From Parvularcula sp039198765 (GTDB lineage Bacteria; Pseudomonadota; Alphaproteobacteria; Caulobacterales; Parvularculaceae): a DNA stretch of 27,883 nucleotides. The DNA lies in assembly GCA_039198765.1 (NCBI GenBank), contig JBCCTF010000034.1, positions 1-27,883 on the forward strand, read 5' to 3'. Below, piece by piece: positions 1 through 7,644 of the stretch. Within the stretch, counting starts at the first letter, position 1; each line of letters begins with the position of its first letter. Below the pieces are notes generated by a model. That model searched no databases and had not been told where the DNA came from. It saw nothing but the letters and a program-made list of their open reading frames with translations. The translations under genes and the position numbers were made by a program.

Positions 1-134
1 CAATCATCGCGGTGACCGCTTTTGCCATGAGAGATGACGAAGAGCGGATTCGTTCAGCCGGTTGTGACGATTATCTCGCTAAACCCATAAGTGTGACGGC
101 ATTCCTTGATAAAGTGAAAAGGGTTTTGGCGTAG
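1..134 (+). CDS. divK: Response regulator DivK, C-terminal end (partial)
   Basis: This is the last 43 codons of a single-domain receiver protein, cut by the left edge of the window; reading begins at base 3 and ends with TAG at 132-134. The visible end has the usual receiver features: a beta-4 strand with its conserved switch threonine (IIAVTAFAM), the alpha-4 helix, and the beta-5 lysine-proline motif (YLAKPIS). DivK is the essential single-domain regulator that acts with the kinases DivJ, PleC and DivL to set CtrA activity and cell polarity in Caulobacter. The name rests on the sequence plus its position 36 bases before pleD, the arrangement known in Caulobacter. The phosphorylated aspartate lies outside the window, so another single-domain receiver cannot be fully excluded. 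Confidence 0.8.
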   Translation, partial: IIAVTAFAMRDDEERIRSAGCDDYLAKPISVTAFLDKVKRVLA

Positions 135-170
135 CACCTGACGCGTCGGTGTGGCGGCGAAGGAAGCACG

Positions 171-1541
171 ATGACAGCCCGCGTGTTGGTGGTCGATGAC
201 CTGGAACCCAATGTAAAACTGCTCGAAGCGAAGCTTCGTGCGGAGTATTTTGAGGTTCTCACCGCCCTTTCGGGTGAAGAAGCCCTCGCCATCGCTGAAT
301 CGCAGCAGCCTGATATTGTTCTTCTCGACGTCATGATGCCAGGCATGGACGGCTTTGAGACCTGTCGCCGCTTGAAGGCGAGCGATGCCACGTGGCACAT
401 TCCGGTTGTCATGGTCACCGCGCTTGATCAGCAAGCTGACCGTGTGGCAGGCCTGAACGCTGGCGCAGATGACTTCATTACCAAGCCTGTCCATGACATC
501 GCACTCTTTAGCCGTGTACGGAGCTTGACGCGCTTCAAGCAGATGACGGACGAGCTGCGCAATCGCCATAAGGCGGGCGAAGAGATGGGTGTTCTGTCTC
601 AGGCTGACTTGTCCGCTTTTGACGACCGCCATTCCAACGTTCTGGTTGTTACCGATCAGGCATCGATCCCTGAGCTTGATAACGGTTCGGCGTATCTGCC
701 GAAGAACCTGACCATCGTTTACGAGGACGATGCCCGCTCTGCTCTCGACGCAATCCGTCGGGGAGAGCCTGACCTGGTTCTTCTCGACCTTGGTCTTGAG
801 AGCTACGATCCGCTGCGCCTTTGCTCAGCGATCAGAGCTTTTGACACAACCCGCCTTGCGCCGCTTCTGGCGATTGCCAGTGCTGATGAGACGCGGATTG
901 TTGTCCGTGCTCTCGACCTCGGCGTGTCGGACTACGTCCTTTCGCCGATCGATAGTGAAGAGCTGGCGGCCCGCGTGCGGACTCAATTGCGCCGTATGCG
1001 GTATATCGAGCATTTGCGTGAGAGCTTTGACCAGACGCTGGAGATGGCGATCATCGACCAGCTGACAGGGCTCTATAACCGCCGCTTCCTGGCGAACCAA
1101 GGTGGACGTCTCATCGAAGAGGCGAAGTCTGGCCCACAGCCGTTGGCTTGCCTGATGGTCGATATTGATCACTTCAAGAGCGTCAATGACACCTACGGCC
1201 ACGATATCGGGGACCTCGTTCTCAAGGAAGTTGCTGGTCGTTTGACAACATCCGTACGGGGATCGGACCTTGCGTGCCGCACTGGCGGTGAAGAGTTTGC
1301 GGTTCTGATGCCGAAGACGCCGCGCGACAAGGCTCACGAGATTGCTGAGCGGGTGCTGACTGCTGTGTCGTCTGAACCCGTCGCTTTGCCTGATGGGCGT
1401 GAGATTTCGGTCACGGTGTCCATCGGTGCATCGCTCTTCAAAGAAGACGATACCCTCGCCACGGTTCTCAAGCGGGCCGATGAGGCGCTCTACCAATCCA
1501 AGGCCAACGGTCGAAATCAGATTACTGAACAGGCCGCATAA
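171..1541 (+). CDS. pleD: Diguanylate cyclase response regulator PleD
   Basis: A 456-residue protein with REC-REC-GGDEF order, the architecture and length of Caulobacter PleD. The first receiver (about residues 3-120) has the acidic pair D9-D10, phosphoacceptor D53 and the KP motif. The second (about 152-275) is more divergent and probably serves as a dimerisation adaptor. The cyclase domain (about 290-452) has the active-site motif GGEEF at 372-376 and a canonical inhibitory-site RxxD (R363-D366) five residues before it, so it should make c-di-GMP from two GTP and be product-inhibited. In Caulobacter this protein acts at the stalked pole in motile-to-sessile differentiation. The ATG at 171 has a good ribosome site (GAAGGAA). 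Probably co-transcribed with divK; transcription ends at the hairpin overlapping its stop codon. Confidence 0.93.
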   Translation: MTARVLVVDDLEPNVKLLEAKLRAEYFEVLTALSGEEALAIAESQQPDIVLLDVMMPGMDGFETCRRLKASDATWHIPVVMVTALDQQADRVAGLNAGADDFITKPVHDIALFSRVRSLTRFKQMTDELRNRHKAGEEMGVLSQADLSAFDDRHSNVLVVTDQASIPELDNGSAYLPKNLTIVYEDDARSALDAIRRGEPDLVLLDLGLESYDPLRLCSAIRAFDTTRLAPLLAIASADETRIVVRALDLGVSDYVLSPIDSEELAARVRTQLRRMRYIEHLRESFDQTLEMAIIDQLTGLYNRRFLANQGGRLIEEAKSGPQPLACLMVDIDHFKSVNDTYGHDIGDLVLKEVAGRLTTSVRGSDLACRTGGEEFAVLMPKTPRDKAHEIAERVLTAVSSEPVALPDGREISVTVSIGASLFKEDDTLATVLKRADEALYQSKANGRNQITEQAA

Positions 1542-1568
1542 AAAAGGCGCCCCGAAGAGCGCCTTTTT
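1541..1568. terminator. Bidirectional intrinsic terminator between pleD and glnA
   Basis: A perfect 10-bp inverted repeat (AAAAAGGCGC at 1541-1550, GCGCCTTTTT at 1559-1568) with an 8-base loop. The stem has a run of A on one side and T on the other, so it gives a GC hairpin followed by U in both directions. It separates the convergent ends of pleD (stop 1539-1541) and glnA (stop 1589-1591). Confidence 0.9.
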
Positions 1569-1588
1569 CTTTGGGGCTATTTTCCGCC

Positions 1589-2995
1589 TTACACGGAATA
1601 ATACATGTCGAACTCGACCGGGTGCGGGGTCGAGTTGAACCGCTGCACCTCTTCGTCCTTGAGCTCGATATAGGCGTCGATTTGGTCGTCGTTGAAGACG
1701 TCGCCTTTCGTGAGGAAGGCGCGGTCGGCGTCAAGACTGTCGAGCGCTTGCTGCAGCGAGCGGCTGACGGTCGCGATGTCTTTCTGCTCGTCTTCGCCCA
1801 TGGCGTAGAGGTCACGCTCCAGCGCATCGCCGGGATGGATTTTGTTCGCGATGCCGTCGAGGCCAGCCATGAGGAGGGCGGCGAAGGTGTAGTAGGGGTT
1901 GCCGCCCGCGTCAGGGAAGCGCGTCTCAATCCGCTTTGCCTTCGGTGAAGAGACCCAAGGCACACGGATCGATGCCGAGCGGTTCCGCGAGGAATAAGCG
2001 AGCAGCACAGGCGCTTCAAAGCCAGGCACCAGGCGCTTGTAGCTGTTGGTCGTGGCGTTGGTGAAGGCGTTCAGCGCTTTAGCGTGTTTGATGATGCCGC
2101 CGATATAGTAGAGGCAAGTCTCTGAAAGGCCCGCATACTGATCACCGGCGAAGGCAGGCTCGCCGCCTTTCCAGATCGACTGGTGCACGTGCATGCCGGA
2201 ACCGTTGTCGTTGTAGACGGGCTTGGGCATGAACGTCGCGGTTTTGCCAAAGCTGTGGGCGACCTGCTGGACCACATATTTGTAGATCTGCATCTGGTCG
2301 GCCATTTCCGTCAGCGTGTTGAACTTCATGCCAAGTTCGTGCTGCGACGGAGCGACTTCGTGGTGGTGCTTCTCAGGCGTCAGGCCCATCTCACGCATGT
2401 AGCGGAGCATTTCGGAGCGCATGTCTTGCTCGCTATCCACCGGCGGGACTGGGAAGTAGCCGCCTTTGGCGCGCGGACGGTGGCCGAGGTTACCGCCGTC
2501 CATGGCGGTGTCGAGGTTGTAGGGGCCCTCACCGCTGTCGATGCGGAAGCCGATACTGTTCTGATCGGTGGAGATGCGCACGTCATCAAAAACGAAGAAC
2601 TCAGCCTCAGGACCGAAGAAGGCTGTATCACCGATGCCGGTGGACTTGAGATATTCCTCAGCTGCTTTTGCCGTGGTCCGCGGGTCGCGGTTGTACGGCG
2701 TCATCGTCGCCGGCTCGAGAATATCGCAGGTGATCGAAACGGTCTTGGCTTCGAAGAACGGGTCGAGGATTGCCGTCGCCGTGTCGGGCATCAGGACCAT
2801 GTCGCTCTCGTTGATGGCTTTCCAACCCGCGATGGACGAGCCGTCGAACATCGAGCCTTGTTGGAAGAAATCGTCGTCGACCATGCCCTTGTCGAAGGTG
2901 ACGTGCTGCCACTTACCCTTGGGGTCGGTGAAACGGAGGTCCACAAACTCGACCGCTTCGTCGCGGAGCATTTTAAGGACGTTCTCGACACTCAT
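1589..2995 (-). CDS. glnA: Type I glutamine synthetase
   Basis: A 468-residue class I-beta glutamine synthetase that makes glutamine from glutamate, ammonia and ATP in the cytoplasm. Visible signatures are the N-terminal DGSSIAGW (51-58), the metal-binding FGPEAEFF (127-134), the ATP-binding stretch from KPVYNDNGSGMHVHQS (258-273), and the NRSASIR segment (338-344). A tyrosine sits at exactly position 397 (RDLYAMG), matching the adenylylated tyrosine of enteric GlnA, so control by GlnE is expected. The ATG at 2995 is preceded by a GGGAGAG ribosome site. The P-II gene glnB, which often precedes glnA in proteobacteria, is not adjacent here; upstream on the same strand is plsY, 109 bases away. 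A short inverted repeat lies in that gap. Confidence 0.96.
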   Translation of the reverse strand: MSVENVLKMLRDEAVEFVDLRFTDPKGKWQHVTFDKGMVDDDFFQQGSMFDGSSIAGWKAINESDMVLMPDTATAILDPFFEAKTVSITCDILEPATMTPYNRDPRTTAKAAEEYLKSTGIGDTAFFGPEAEFFVFDDVRISTDQNSIGFRIDSGEGPYNLDTAMDGGNLGHRPRAKGGYFPVPPVDSEQDMRSEMLRYMREMGLTPEKHHHEVAPSQHELGMKFNTLTEMADQMQIYKYVVQQVAHSFGKTATFMPKPVYNDNGSGMHVHQSIWKGGEPAFAGDQYAGLSETCLYYIGGIIKHAKALNAFTNATTNSYKRLVPGFEAPVLLAYSSRNRSASIRVPWVSSPKAKRIETRFPDAGGNPYYTFAALLMAGLDGIANKIHPGDALERDLYAMGEDEQKDIATVSRSLQQALDSLDADRAFLTKGDVFNDDQIDAYIELKDEEVQRFNSTPHPVEFDMYYSV

Positions 2996-3026
2996 GATGG
3001 GGGGCTCTCCCTGGCAGAAAGTTTAT

Positions 3027-3039
3027 TGTGCGACGCACA
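3027..3039. promoter_or_regulatory. Operator-like inverted repeat upstream of glnA
   Basis: A perfect 6+1+6 inverted repeat, TGTGCG-A-CGCACA, about 32-44 bases upstream of the glnA start and inside the plsY-glnA gap. The 1-base centre makes an RNA hairpin unlikely and suits a dimeric DNA-binding protein. It does not match the NtrC consensus as I know it, and I found no sigma-54 promoter beside it. On the minus strand a weak sigma-70-like pair (TTGCAT, 17 bases, TTATGT) lies just upstream of and overlapping it. The regulator is unknown. Confidence 0.35.
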
Positions 3040-3104
3040 TAAATTCAGAATCAGCGGCAATGCAAGCGCGCTGTGCGGTCGGGTTCAGCACGCTTTAGCG
3101 GGTT

Positions 3105-3698
3105 CTAGCGCGATTTCGAGCCAATTTTGCTCTCCGACCCATCGAGAAGCCGCTCAATGTTCTCCCGATGCCGAACGAAGATGAGGATGCTCATCACCAA
3201 AACGCCGAGGAAGAGGGTGAACTTGCCGGTGATGAAGAAGGCGATAGGCGTAATCGTCGCCGCGACGAGGGCGGCCAGCGATGAGTAGCGGCTGACGGCG
3301 GCTGTAATCAGCCAGGCGAGGGCGGCGACGAGGAGGCCGCCCCACCAGAAAGCGATCAGCGTGCCGAAATAAGTGGCGACGCCTTTGCCGCCTTTGAAGC
3401 CAAGGAACACGGGGAAGCAGTGGCCGAGGAACGCCAAGGCGCCAGCCATGGCAATGAGCACATCGCTTCCGCCCGACACGATCGCCGCCACCCAAGCCGC
3501 GATGGCAGCCTTGCCGCTGTCGAGGAGGAGGGTCGCCAAGGCTAGGTCTTTGCGCCCAGTCCGGAGTACGTTCGTCGCGCCGATGTTGCCTGAGCCGATG
3601 TTGCGAATGTCGCCAAGGCCTGCTGCGCGAGTCAGCACCAACCCGAAAGGAACGGAGCCGAGGAGGTAGGCGAAGATCGCAAGGCCGATCGTGATCAT
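3105..3698 (-). CDS. plsY: Glycerol-3-phosphate acyltransferase PlsY
   Basis: A 197-residue polytopic inner-membrane protein of the PlsY family. It transfers the acyl group from acyl-phosphate (made by PlsX) to glycerol-3-phosphate, the first step of phospholipid synthesis. The family motifs are clear: GSGNIGATNV near residues 36-45 and the glycine-rich FKGGKGVAT in the middle of the protein, separated by hydrophobic helices. Length is normal for the family. The ATG at 3698 overlaps the pyrB stop codon as ATGA, so the two should be translationally coupled. In many alphaproteobacteria pyrC lies between pyrB and plsY; here it does not. Confidence 0.95.
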   Translation of the reverse strand: MITIGLAIFAYLLGSVPFGLVLTRAAGLGDIRNIGSGNIGATNVLRTGRKDLALATLLLDSGKAAIAAWVAAIVSGGSDVLIAMAGALAFLGHCFPVFLGFKGGKGVATYFGTLIAFWWGGLLVAALAWLITAAVSRYSSLAALVAATITPIAFFITGKFTLFLGVLVMSILIFVRHRENIERLLDGSESKIGSKSR

Positions 3699-4636
3699 CA
3701 GCGCCCCGCTGCGTAACGAAGGACGGCCATGCGCGTGGGAACGCCCATCGCCACCTGGTCGAGGATCAACGAGCGGCTGCGGTCATCGGCGACGTCACCA
3801 TCGATTTCGACGTCGCGGTTCATCGGTCCGGGGTGCATCACAAACGCGCCTGGCTTTGCGAAGCTCAGTGCCTCCATCGTGATGCCATAGTCCTGGCGGT
3901 AGCTGGCCACGTCGATCGTCAGGTTCTCATCAAACCGCTCGCGCTGGATGCGAAGGGCCATGACCACGTCGGCTTCGTGCAGAGCTTCGTTCCGATCCGC
4001 CGTCACGAACGCAGCGCCCGCCGGCGCGCGGTGGGGCAGGAGGTCCCTCGGCCCACAGAGCCTGACCTCCGCGCCGAGAGACGCGAAAAGCGGGGTACAC
4101 GAAGCAGCGACGCGGCTGTGGAGGAGATCGCCGATGATCGCGATGGAGATGCCCTTCAGCCCTTGCTCAGGCGTCCGCCGAAAAGCCTTCAGGAGTGTGG
4201 CCGCATCGAGCAGCGCTTGGGTCGGGTGACCGAAGGCTCCTTCGCCTGCGTTGATGATGCCGGTGGCATAGCCATTCTCGCGGAGGACGGTACGCGTGGC
4301 ATCGATGGTGCCAGCGCCACTGGCCCGAAGCACCAAAATGCTCGCGCCCTGGGCGGCGATGGTCAGCACGGTATCGCGCAGAGACTCACCTTTGTGCACC
4401 GAGGAAGCGCTGACGGGCACGGCCACCACATCCGCGCCGAGGCGCTTGCCGGCGACCTCAAACGAGAGGCTGGTGCGGGTCGAATTCTCGTAGAACAGGT
4501 TGAACTGCAGCAGGCCCTTCAGCGGTGCGCGCAGGTCATCGCCCTCGGAGATCGCACGGTCATAGCGCAGCGCTTCATCGAGGAGCGGCCTGATTTCATC
4601 GCTGGTCAGCGCGGTGATATCCGTCAGGTGCTTCAT
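3698..4636 (-). CDS. pyrB: Aspartate carbamoyltransferase catalytic chain
   Basis: A 312-residue aspartate transcarbamoylase catalytic chain, which condenses carbamoyl phosphate and aspartate in pyrimidine synthesis. The carbamoyl-phosphate loop S52-T-R-T-S56 falls at the same position as in the E. coli enzyme, preceded by FYEN. HPTQALLD and HPGPMNR, two further conserved binding stretches, are present. No regulatory chain pyrI and no dihydroorotase pyrC is adjacent. The start ATG overlaps the ruvX stop (ATGA) and the stop overlaps the plsY start (ATGA), so ruvX-pyrB-plsY reads as one tight operon. Confidence 0.96.
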   Translation of the reverse strand: MKHLTDITALTSDEIRPLLDEALRYDRAISEGDDLRAPLKGLLQFNLFYENSTRTSLSFEVAGKRLGADVVAVPVSASSVHKGESLRDTVLTIAAQGASILVLRASGAGTIDATRTVLRENGYATGIINAGEGAFGHPTQALLDAATLLKAFRRTPEQGLKGISIAIIGDLLHSRVAASCTPLFASLGAEVRLCGPRDLLPHRAPAGAAFVTADRNEALHEADVVMALRIQRERFDENLTIDVASYRQDYGITMEALSFAKPGAFVMHPGPMNRDVEIDGDVADDRSRSLILDQVAMGVPTRMAVLRYAAGR

Positions 4637-5106
4637 TCGGCGCCGTGCCCCTCCATAGTCCGTAGGCGATCGACCGCGCCTTCCAAGATAAACGCCGCCG
4701 CATGGCTATCGATCACCGCTGCCCGTTTTCTTCGGGACACGTCAAGGTCGATCAGCGATCTCTCTGCAGCGGCCGTGGACAGCCGCTCATCCCAAAAAGC
4801 GATCGGGATTTCCGTCTTCTTCGCCAAGTTCTTCGCGAAGGTCTTCACTGATTGCGCCTTGGGGCCGAGGGTGCCGTCCATGTTGCGGGGCAGGCCGAGG
4901 ATCAAGCCCACCACCCCGCGCTCACTGGCGATTTCGAGCAGGCTCTCTGCATCAGCTGTAAACTTTGTACGCTTGATCGTCTCGAGCGGCGTGGCCAAGG
5001 TCCTCGCTGGATCGGAGAGAGCCAAGCCGATGGTCTTCACGCCCACATCAAGACCCAGGAGCGGGCCTTCGGTCGCGCGCATATCCTCAAGTGTGGTGAT
5101 GCTCAT
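4633..5106 (-). CDS. ruvX: RuvX/YqgF Holliday-junction resolvase-like nuclease
   Basis: A 157-residue RNase H-fold protein of the RuvX (YqgF) family, linked in other bacteria to 16S rRNA 5'-end maturation and Holliday-junction processing. Visible are the first acidic strand LLGLDVGVKTIGLALSD (D20), GLPRNMDGT, the WDER stretch and DSHAAA near the C terminus, which together carry the expected acidic active-site residues. I chose the ATG at 5106 (MSITTLEDM), because the short lead before the LGLD strand suits alphaproteobacterial members. An ATG at 5082 would give 149 residues, and an in-frame start at 5178 would extend deep into the divergent gene. The 5' end overlaps the start of the divergent peptidase-like gene by 8 bases. 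Confidence 0.9.
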   Translation of the reverse strand: MSITTLEDMRATEGPLLGLDVGVKTIGLALSDPARTLATPLETIKRTKFTADAESLLEIASERGVVGLILGLPRNMDGTLGPKAQSVKTFAKNLAKKTEIPIAFWDERLSTAAAERSLIDLDVSRRKRAAVIDSHAAAFILEGAVDRLRTMEGHGAE

Positions 5107-5842
5107 CGCTGCGCTTCTGAGCTTTGTTGCTACGAATGCAAGGGCGAACGCCGACGATGTGCCTGCTTGGCTAGCCAACTTGATTGAAGAGCAAACGGAT
5201 ATCCTCGCCGCCGACTTAGGGCTGGCGCGCGAGCCGTTCCTCGAGCTCAGCTACCACGCTCAAGGCGTGGAGCAGGGCAGGCGCATCATCGATGCCGAGG
5301 CGGAAGCGCAGGTCGTTCGCATTGATTATGGCGGAGCCTGGCAGGTGAGCGAGCCCACTGCACGCCGCGATGCGATCCGAAATCTGGCCCACGAGCTTGC
5401 CCATGTCTGGCAGTACGAGCTCGGCATGCCGACCGAGCCGCGGTTCCTCCACGAGGGCTTCGCCGAGGCGATGGCCATCCACGTCCTCGATGAATGCGGC
5501 GCCATCTGCGGCGTGCAACCCGGCACTTTGATGATGTTGCGAGAGCGGGAGTGCGGCGACGCGCTTCGCCTGGGCACCCTGGCGCGGAACACCAGCCGCG
5601 AGGCAATCTATGGCTGCGGCGCGGTGATGGTGGCGGCGGTAGCGACGGCAGCGGGCACCGACCCGCAGGGCCTTTACCGCCAGTTCGCCGGGACCGAGCG
5701 TTCCTTCGAAGCCTTTCAAACCCTCGCCAAAGAGGCGGCAGGCGCGTCTTTCTCCATCTCTGCGCGCGCGTTTTGGCAGACCAATCACCGCCTCGCGCAG
5801 CCCTCACGCGTGATTGCGAGCTTACGCGCTGGACGACTCTGA
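5099..5842 (+). CDS. Exported zinc-metallopeptidase-like protein (HExxH, peptidase MA-like)
   Basis: A 247-residue protein with an N-terminal hydrophobic segment ending in ARA/ANA, so it is probably exported. It carries H98-E-L-A-H102, the zinc-peptidase signature, followed by HEGFAEAMA, whose E119 is the likely third zinc ligand; this pattern resembles peptidase MA-like (gluzincin) proteins. Four cysteines in the second half could form disulfides in the periplasm. The substrate is unknown. The start is uncertain: ATG 5099 gives a signal peptide with almost no charged n-region, while the in-frame ATG at 5030, with GGAGAG upstream, adds 23 residues rich in arginine but overlaps ruvX further. 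It lies between ruvX and gatC, and gatC starts 24 bases after its stop. Confidence 0.75.
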   Translation: MLIAALLSFVATNARANADDVPAWLANLIEEQTDILAADLGLAREPFLELSYHAQGVEQGRRIIDAEAEAQVVRIDYGGAWQVSEPTARRDAIRNLAHELAHVWQYELGMPTEPRFLHEGFAEAMAIHVLDECGAICGVQPGTLMMLRERECGDALRLGTLARNTSREAIYGCGAVMVAAVATAAGTDPQGLYRQFAGTERSFEAFQTLAKEAAGASFSISARAFWQTNHRLAQPSRVIASLRAGRL

Positions 5843-5866
5843 GCACCTGCGGTAGCGACCAGCGCT

Positions 5867-6166
5867 ATGAGCCTTTCCGAATCTGACGTGAAGAAAGTCG
5901 CCAAGCTGGCGCGCATCGCCATCTCGGACGACGACGTCCCGCACCTGATGAACGAGCTGAACGGCATCCTTGGCTGGATCGAGCAGCTCAACGAAGTGGA
6001 TATCGAGGGGGTGGAGGCGATGACCTCCTCCGTCGACGTTGCCCTGCCCATGCGCGAGGACGTCCTCGCCGAAGGCTACACCGGCGGCGGCCAACCCGAA
6101 AACGTGACGAAGAACGCCCCCAAGTCCGAGGACAACTTCTTCGTCGTGCCGAAGGTGGTGGAATAA
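5867..6166 (+). CDS. gatC: Asp-tRNA(Asn)/Glu-tRNA(Gln) amidotransferase subunit C
   Basis: A 99-residue GatC, the small subunit that stabilises the GatA-GatB interface. The typical VKKVAKLARI start, the LNGILGWIEQLNEVD helix and the C-terminal LREDVLAEG-like stretch (MREDVLAEG here) are all present, and the length is normal. The stop codon overlaps the gatA start by one base (TAATG). The gene opens the gatCAB operon. Confidence 0.95.
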   Translation: MSLSESDVKKVAKLARIAISDDDVPHLMNELNGILGWIEQLNEVDIEGVEAMTSSVDVALPMREDVLAEGYTGGGQPENVTKNAPKSEDNFFVVPKVVE

Positions 6167-7644
6167 TGACCGACTTCACGACCAAGACGATTGCCGAGCT
6201 TCGCGCTGGCCTTGCGGCAAAGGAATTCTCCGCCACGGAAGTGACCGATGCTTACCTTCAGCGTGCTGAGGGTTCTGAGGCGCTGAACGCTTATGTGCGT
6301 TTCACGGCTGATCAAGCGCGCGAGGATGCGAAAGCGTCTGATGCGCGGATTGCTGCGGGTGAGGCAAAGCCGCTCGACGGTATTCCGCTGGGCATCAAGG
6401 ACCTCTTCTGCACCAAAGGCGTGCCGACCAACGCCTCCTCGAAGATCCTCGAAGGCTTCACGCCTGCTTATGAGAGCACGGTGTCGGCTAACCTGAAACG
6501 CGACGGCGGTGTCTTCCTGGGCAAGCTCAACCTCGATGAGTTCGCCATGGGCTCGTCCAACGAGACGTCCTACCACGGCCCGGCGATTAACCCCTGGCGC
6601 CGTGAAGGCGACGACGCGAAGCTGACGCCGGGCGGCAGCTCGGGCGGTTCCGCTTCGGCAGTCGCTGCGCGCCTTTGCGCTGCCGCCACGGCGACGGACA
6701 CTGGCGGGTCGATCCGTCAGCCTGCGGCGCTCACCGGCACCGTAGGTATCAAGCCGACCTATGGCCGTTGCTCCCGCTGGGGCATCGTGGCGTTCGCCAG
6801 CTCCCTCGACCAAGCCGGTCCCATCGCCCGCGATGTGCGCGACGCCGCGATTATGCTGACCTCCATGGCCGGGCACGATCCCAAAGACTCCACGTCCATC
6901 GATCGTCCGGTTCCGGACTATGAGAAGGCGCTGGAAGGCGGCGTCAAAGGCATGAAGATCGGTATACCGAAGGAATATCGCCTCGACGGTATGCCCGGCG
7001 AGATCGATGAGCTTTGGCAGAAAGGCGCGAAGCTCTTGGAAGAGCAGGGCGCTGAGATCGTTGAGGTTTCGCTGCCTCTGACCAAATACGCACTGCCTGT
7101 CTACTACATCGTGGCACCAGCCGAGGCCTCCTCGAACCTCGCTCGCTATGACGGCGTGAAGTACGGTCTCCGCGTGCCGGATGACAACATCGACCAGCTC
7201 TATATGAAGACCCGAGCTGAAGGGTTTGGGGCCGAAGTGCAACGTAGGCTGATGATTGGGACCTACGTGCTCTCCGCAGGCTATTACGATGCCTACTACC
7301 TCCGCGCCCAACGTGTGCGGAAGAAAATTGCTGACGAGCTGGCCGCGGTGTTCGAAGGCGTTGACCTTCTCCTCACGCCGTCCACGCCATCGGCCGCCTT
7401 TGGGCTCGGCGAGAAAATGGCTGATCCCGTCTCGATGTATCTCAACGATGTCTTCACGGTGACGGCCAACCTCGCGGGTATCCCAGGTATCTCCGTACCC
7501 GGAGGGCTGGACAGCCAGGGCCTGCCCCTCGGCCTGCAGCTCGTCGCGCCAGCCTTTGGCGAAGAAACGATGATCCGCGGCGCAGCAGCCCTGGAAGAAG
7601 CCATCGGCTTTGACGCTCAGCCTACGGAATGGTGGAAAGCATGA
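6166..7644 (+). CDS. gatA: Asp-tRNA(Asn)/Glu-tRNA(Gln) amidotransferase subunit A
   Basis: A 492-residue amidase-signature protein that frees ammonia from glutamine and passes it to GatB for transamidation of misacylated Glu-tRNA(Gln) or Asp-tRNA(Asn). The Ser-cisSer-Lys triad is complete: K78 in LGIKDLF, S158 in the glycine-serine loop GGSSGG, and S182 in DTGGSIRQP. The spacing matches known GatA proteins. It starts within the gatC stop (TAATG) and its stop overlaps the gatB start (ATGA). A long open frame on the opposite strand here is an artefact of codon bias. Confidence 0.97.
   Translation: MTDFTTKTIAELRAGLAAKEFSATEVTDAYLQRAEGSEALNAYVRFTADQAREDAKASDARIAAGEAKPLDGIPLGIKDLFCTKGVPTNASSKILEGFTPAYESTVSANLKRDGGVFLGKLNLDEFAMGSSNETSYHGPAINPWRREGDDAKLTPGGSSGGSASAVAARLCAAATATDTGGSIRQPAALTGTVGIKPTYGRCSRWGIVAFASSLDQAGPIARDVRDAAIMLTSMAGHDPKDSTSIDRPVPDYEKALEGGVKGMKIGIPKEYRLDGMPGEIDELWQKGAKLLEEQGAEIVEVSLPLTKYALPVYYIVAPAEASSNLARYDGVKYGLRVPDDNIDQLYMKTRAEGFGAEVQRRLMIGTYVLSAGYYDAYYLRAQRVRKKIADELAAVFEGVDLLLTPSTPSAAFGLGEKMADPVSMYLNDVFTVTANLAGIPGISVPGGLDSQGLPLGLQLVAPAFGEETMIRGAAALEEAIGFDAQPTEWWKA

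Noticed and set aside
2183..3184. A 333-codon open frame on the plus strand, opposite glnA
   Set aside because: It is antisense to an unmistakable glutamine synthetase, has no recognisable domain and runs across the glnA upstream region.
3833..5098. A long in-frame extension upstream of the metallopeptidase gene
   Set aside because: It is antisense to pyrB and ruvX and has no domain. Only the part from 5099, or at most 5030, makes sense as an exported protein.
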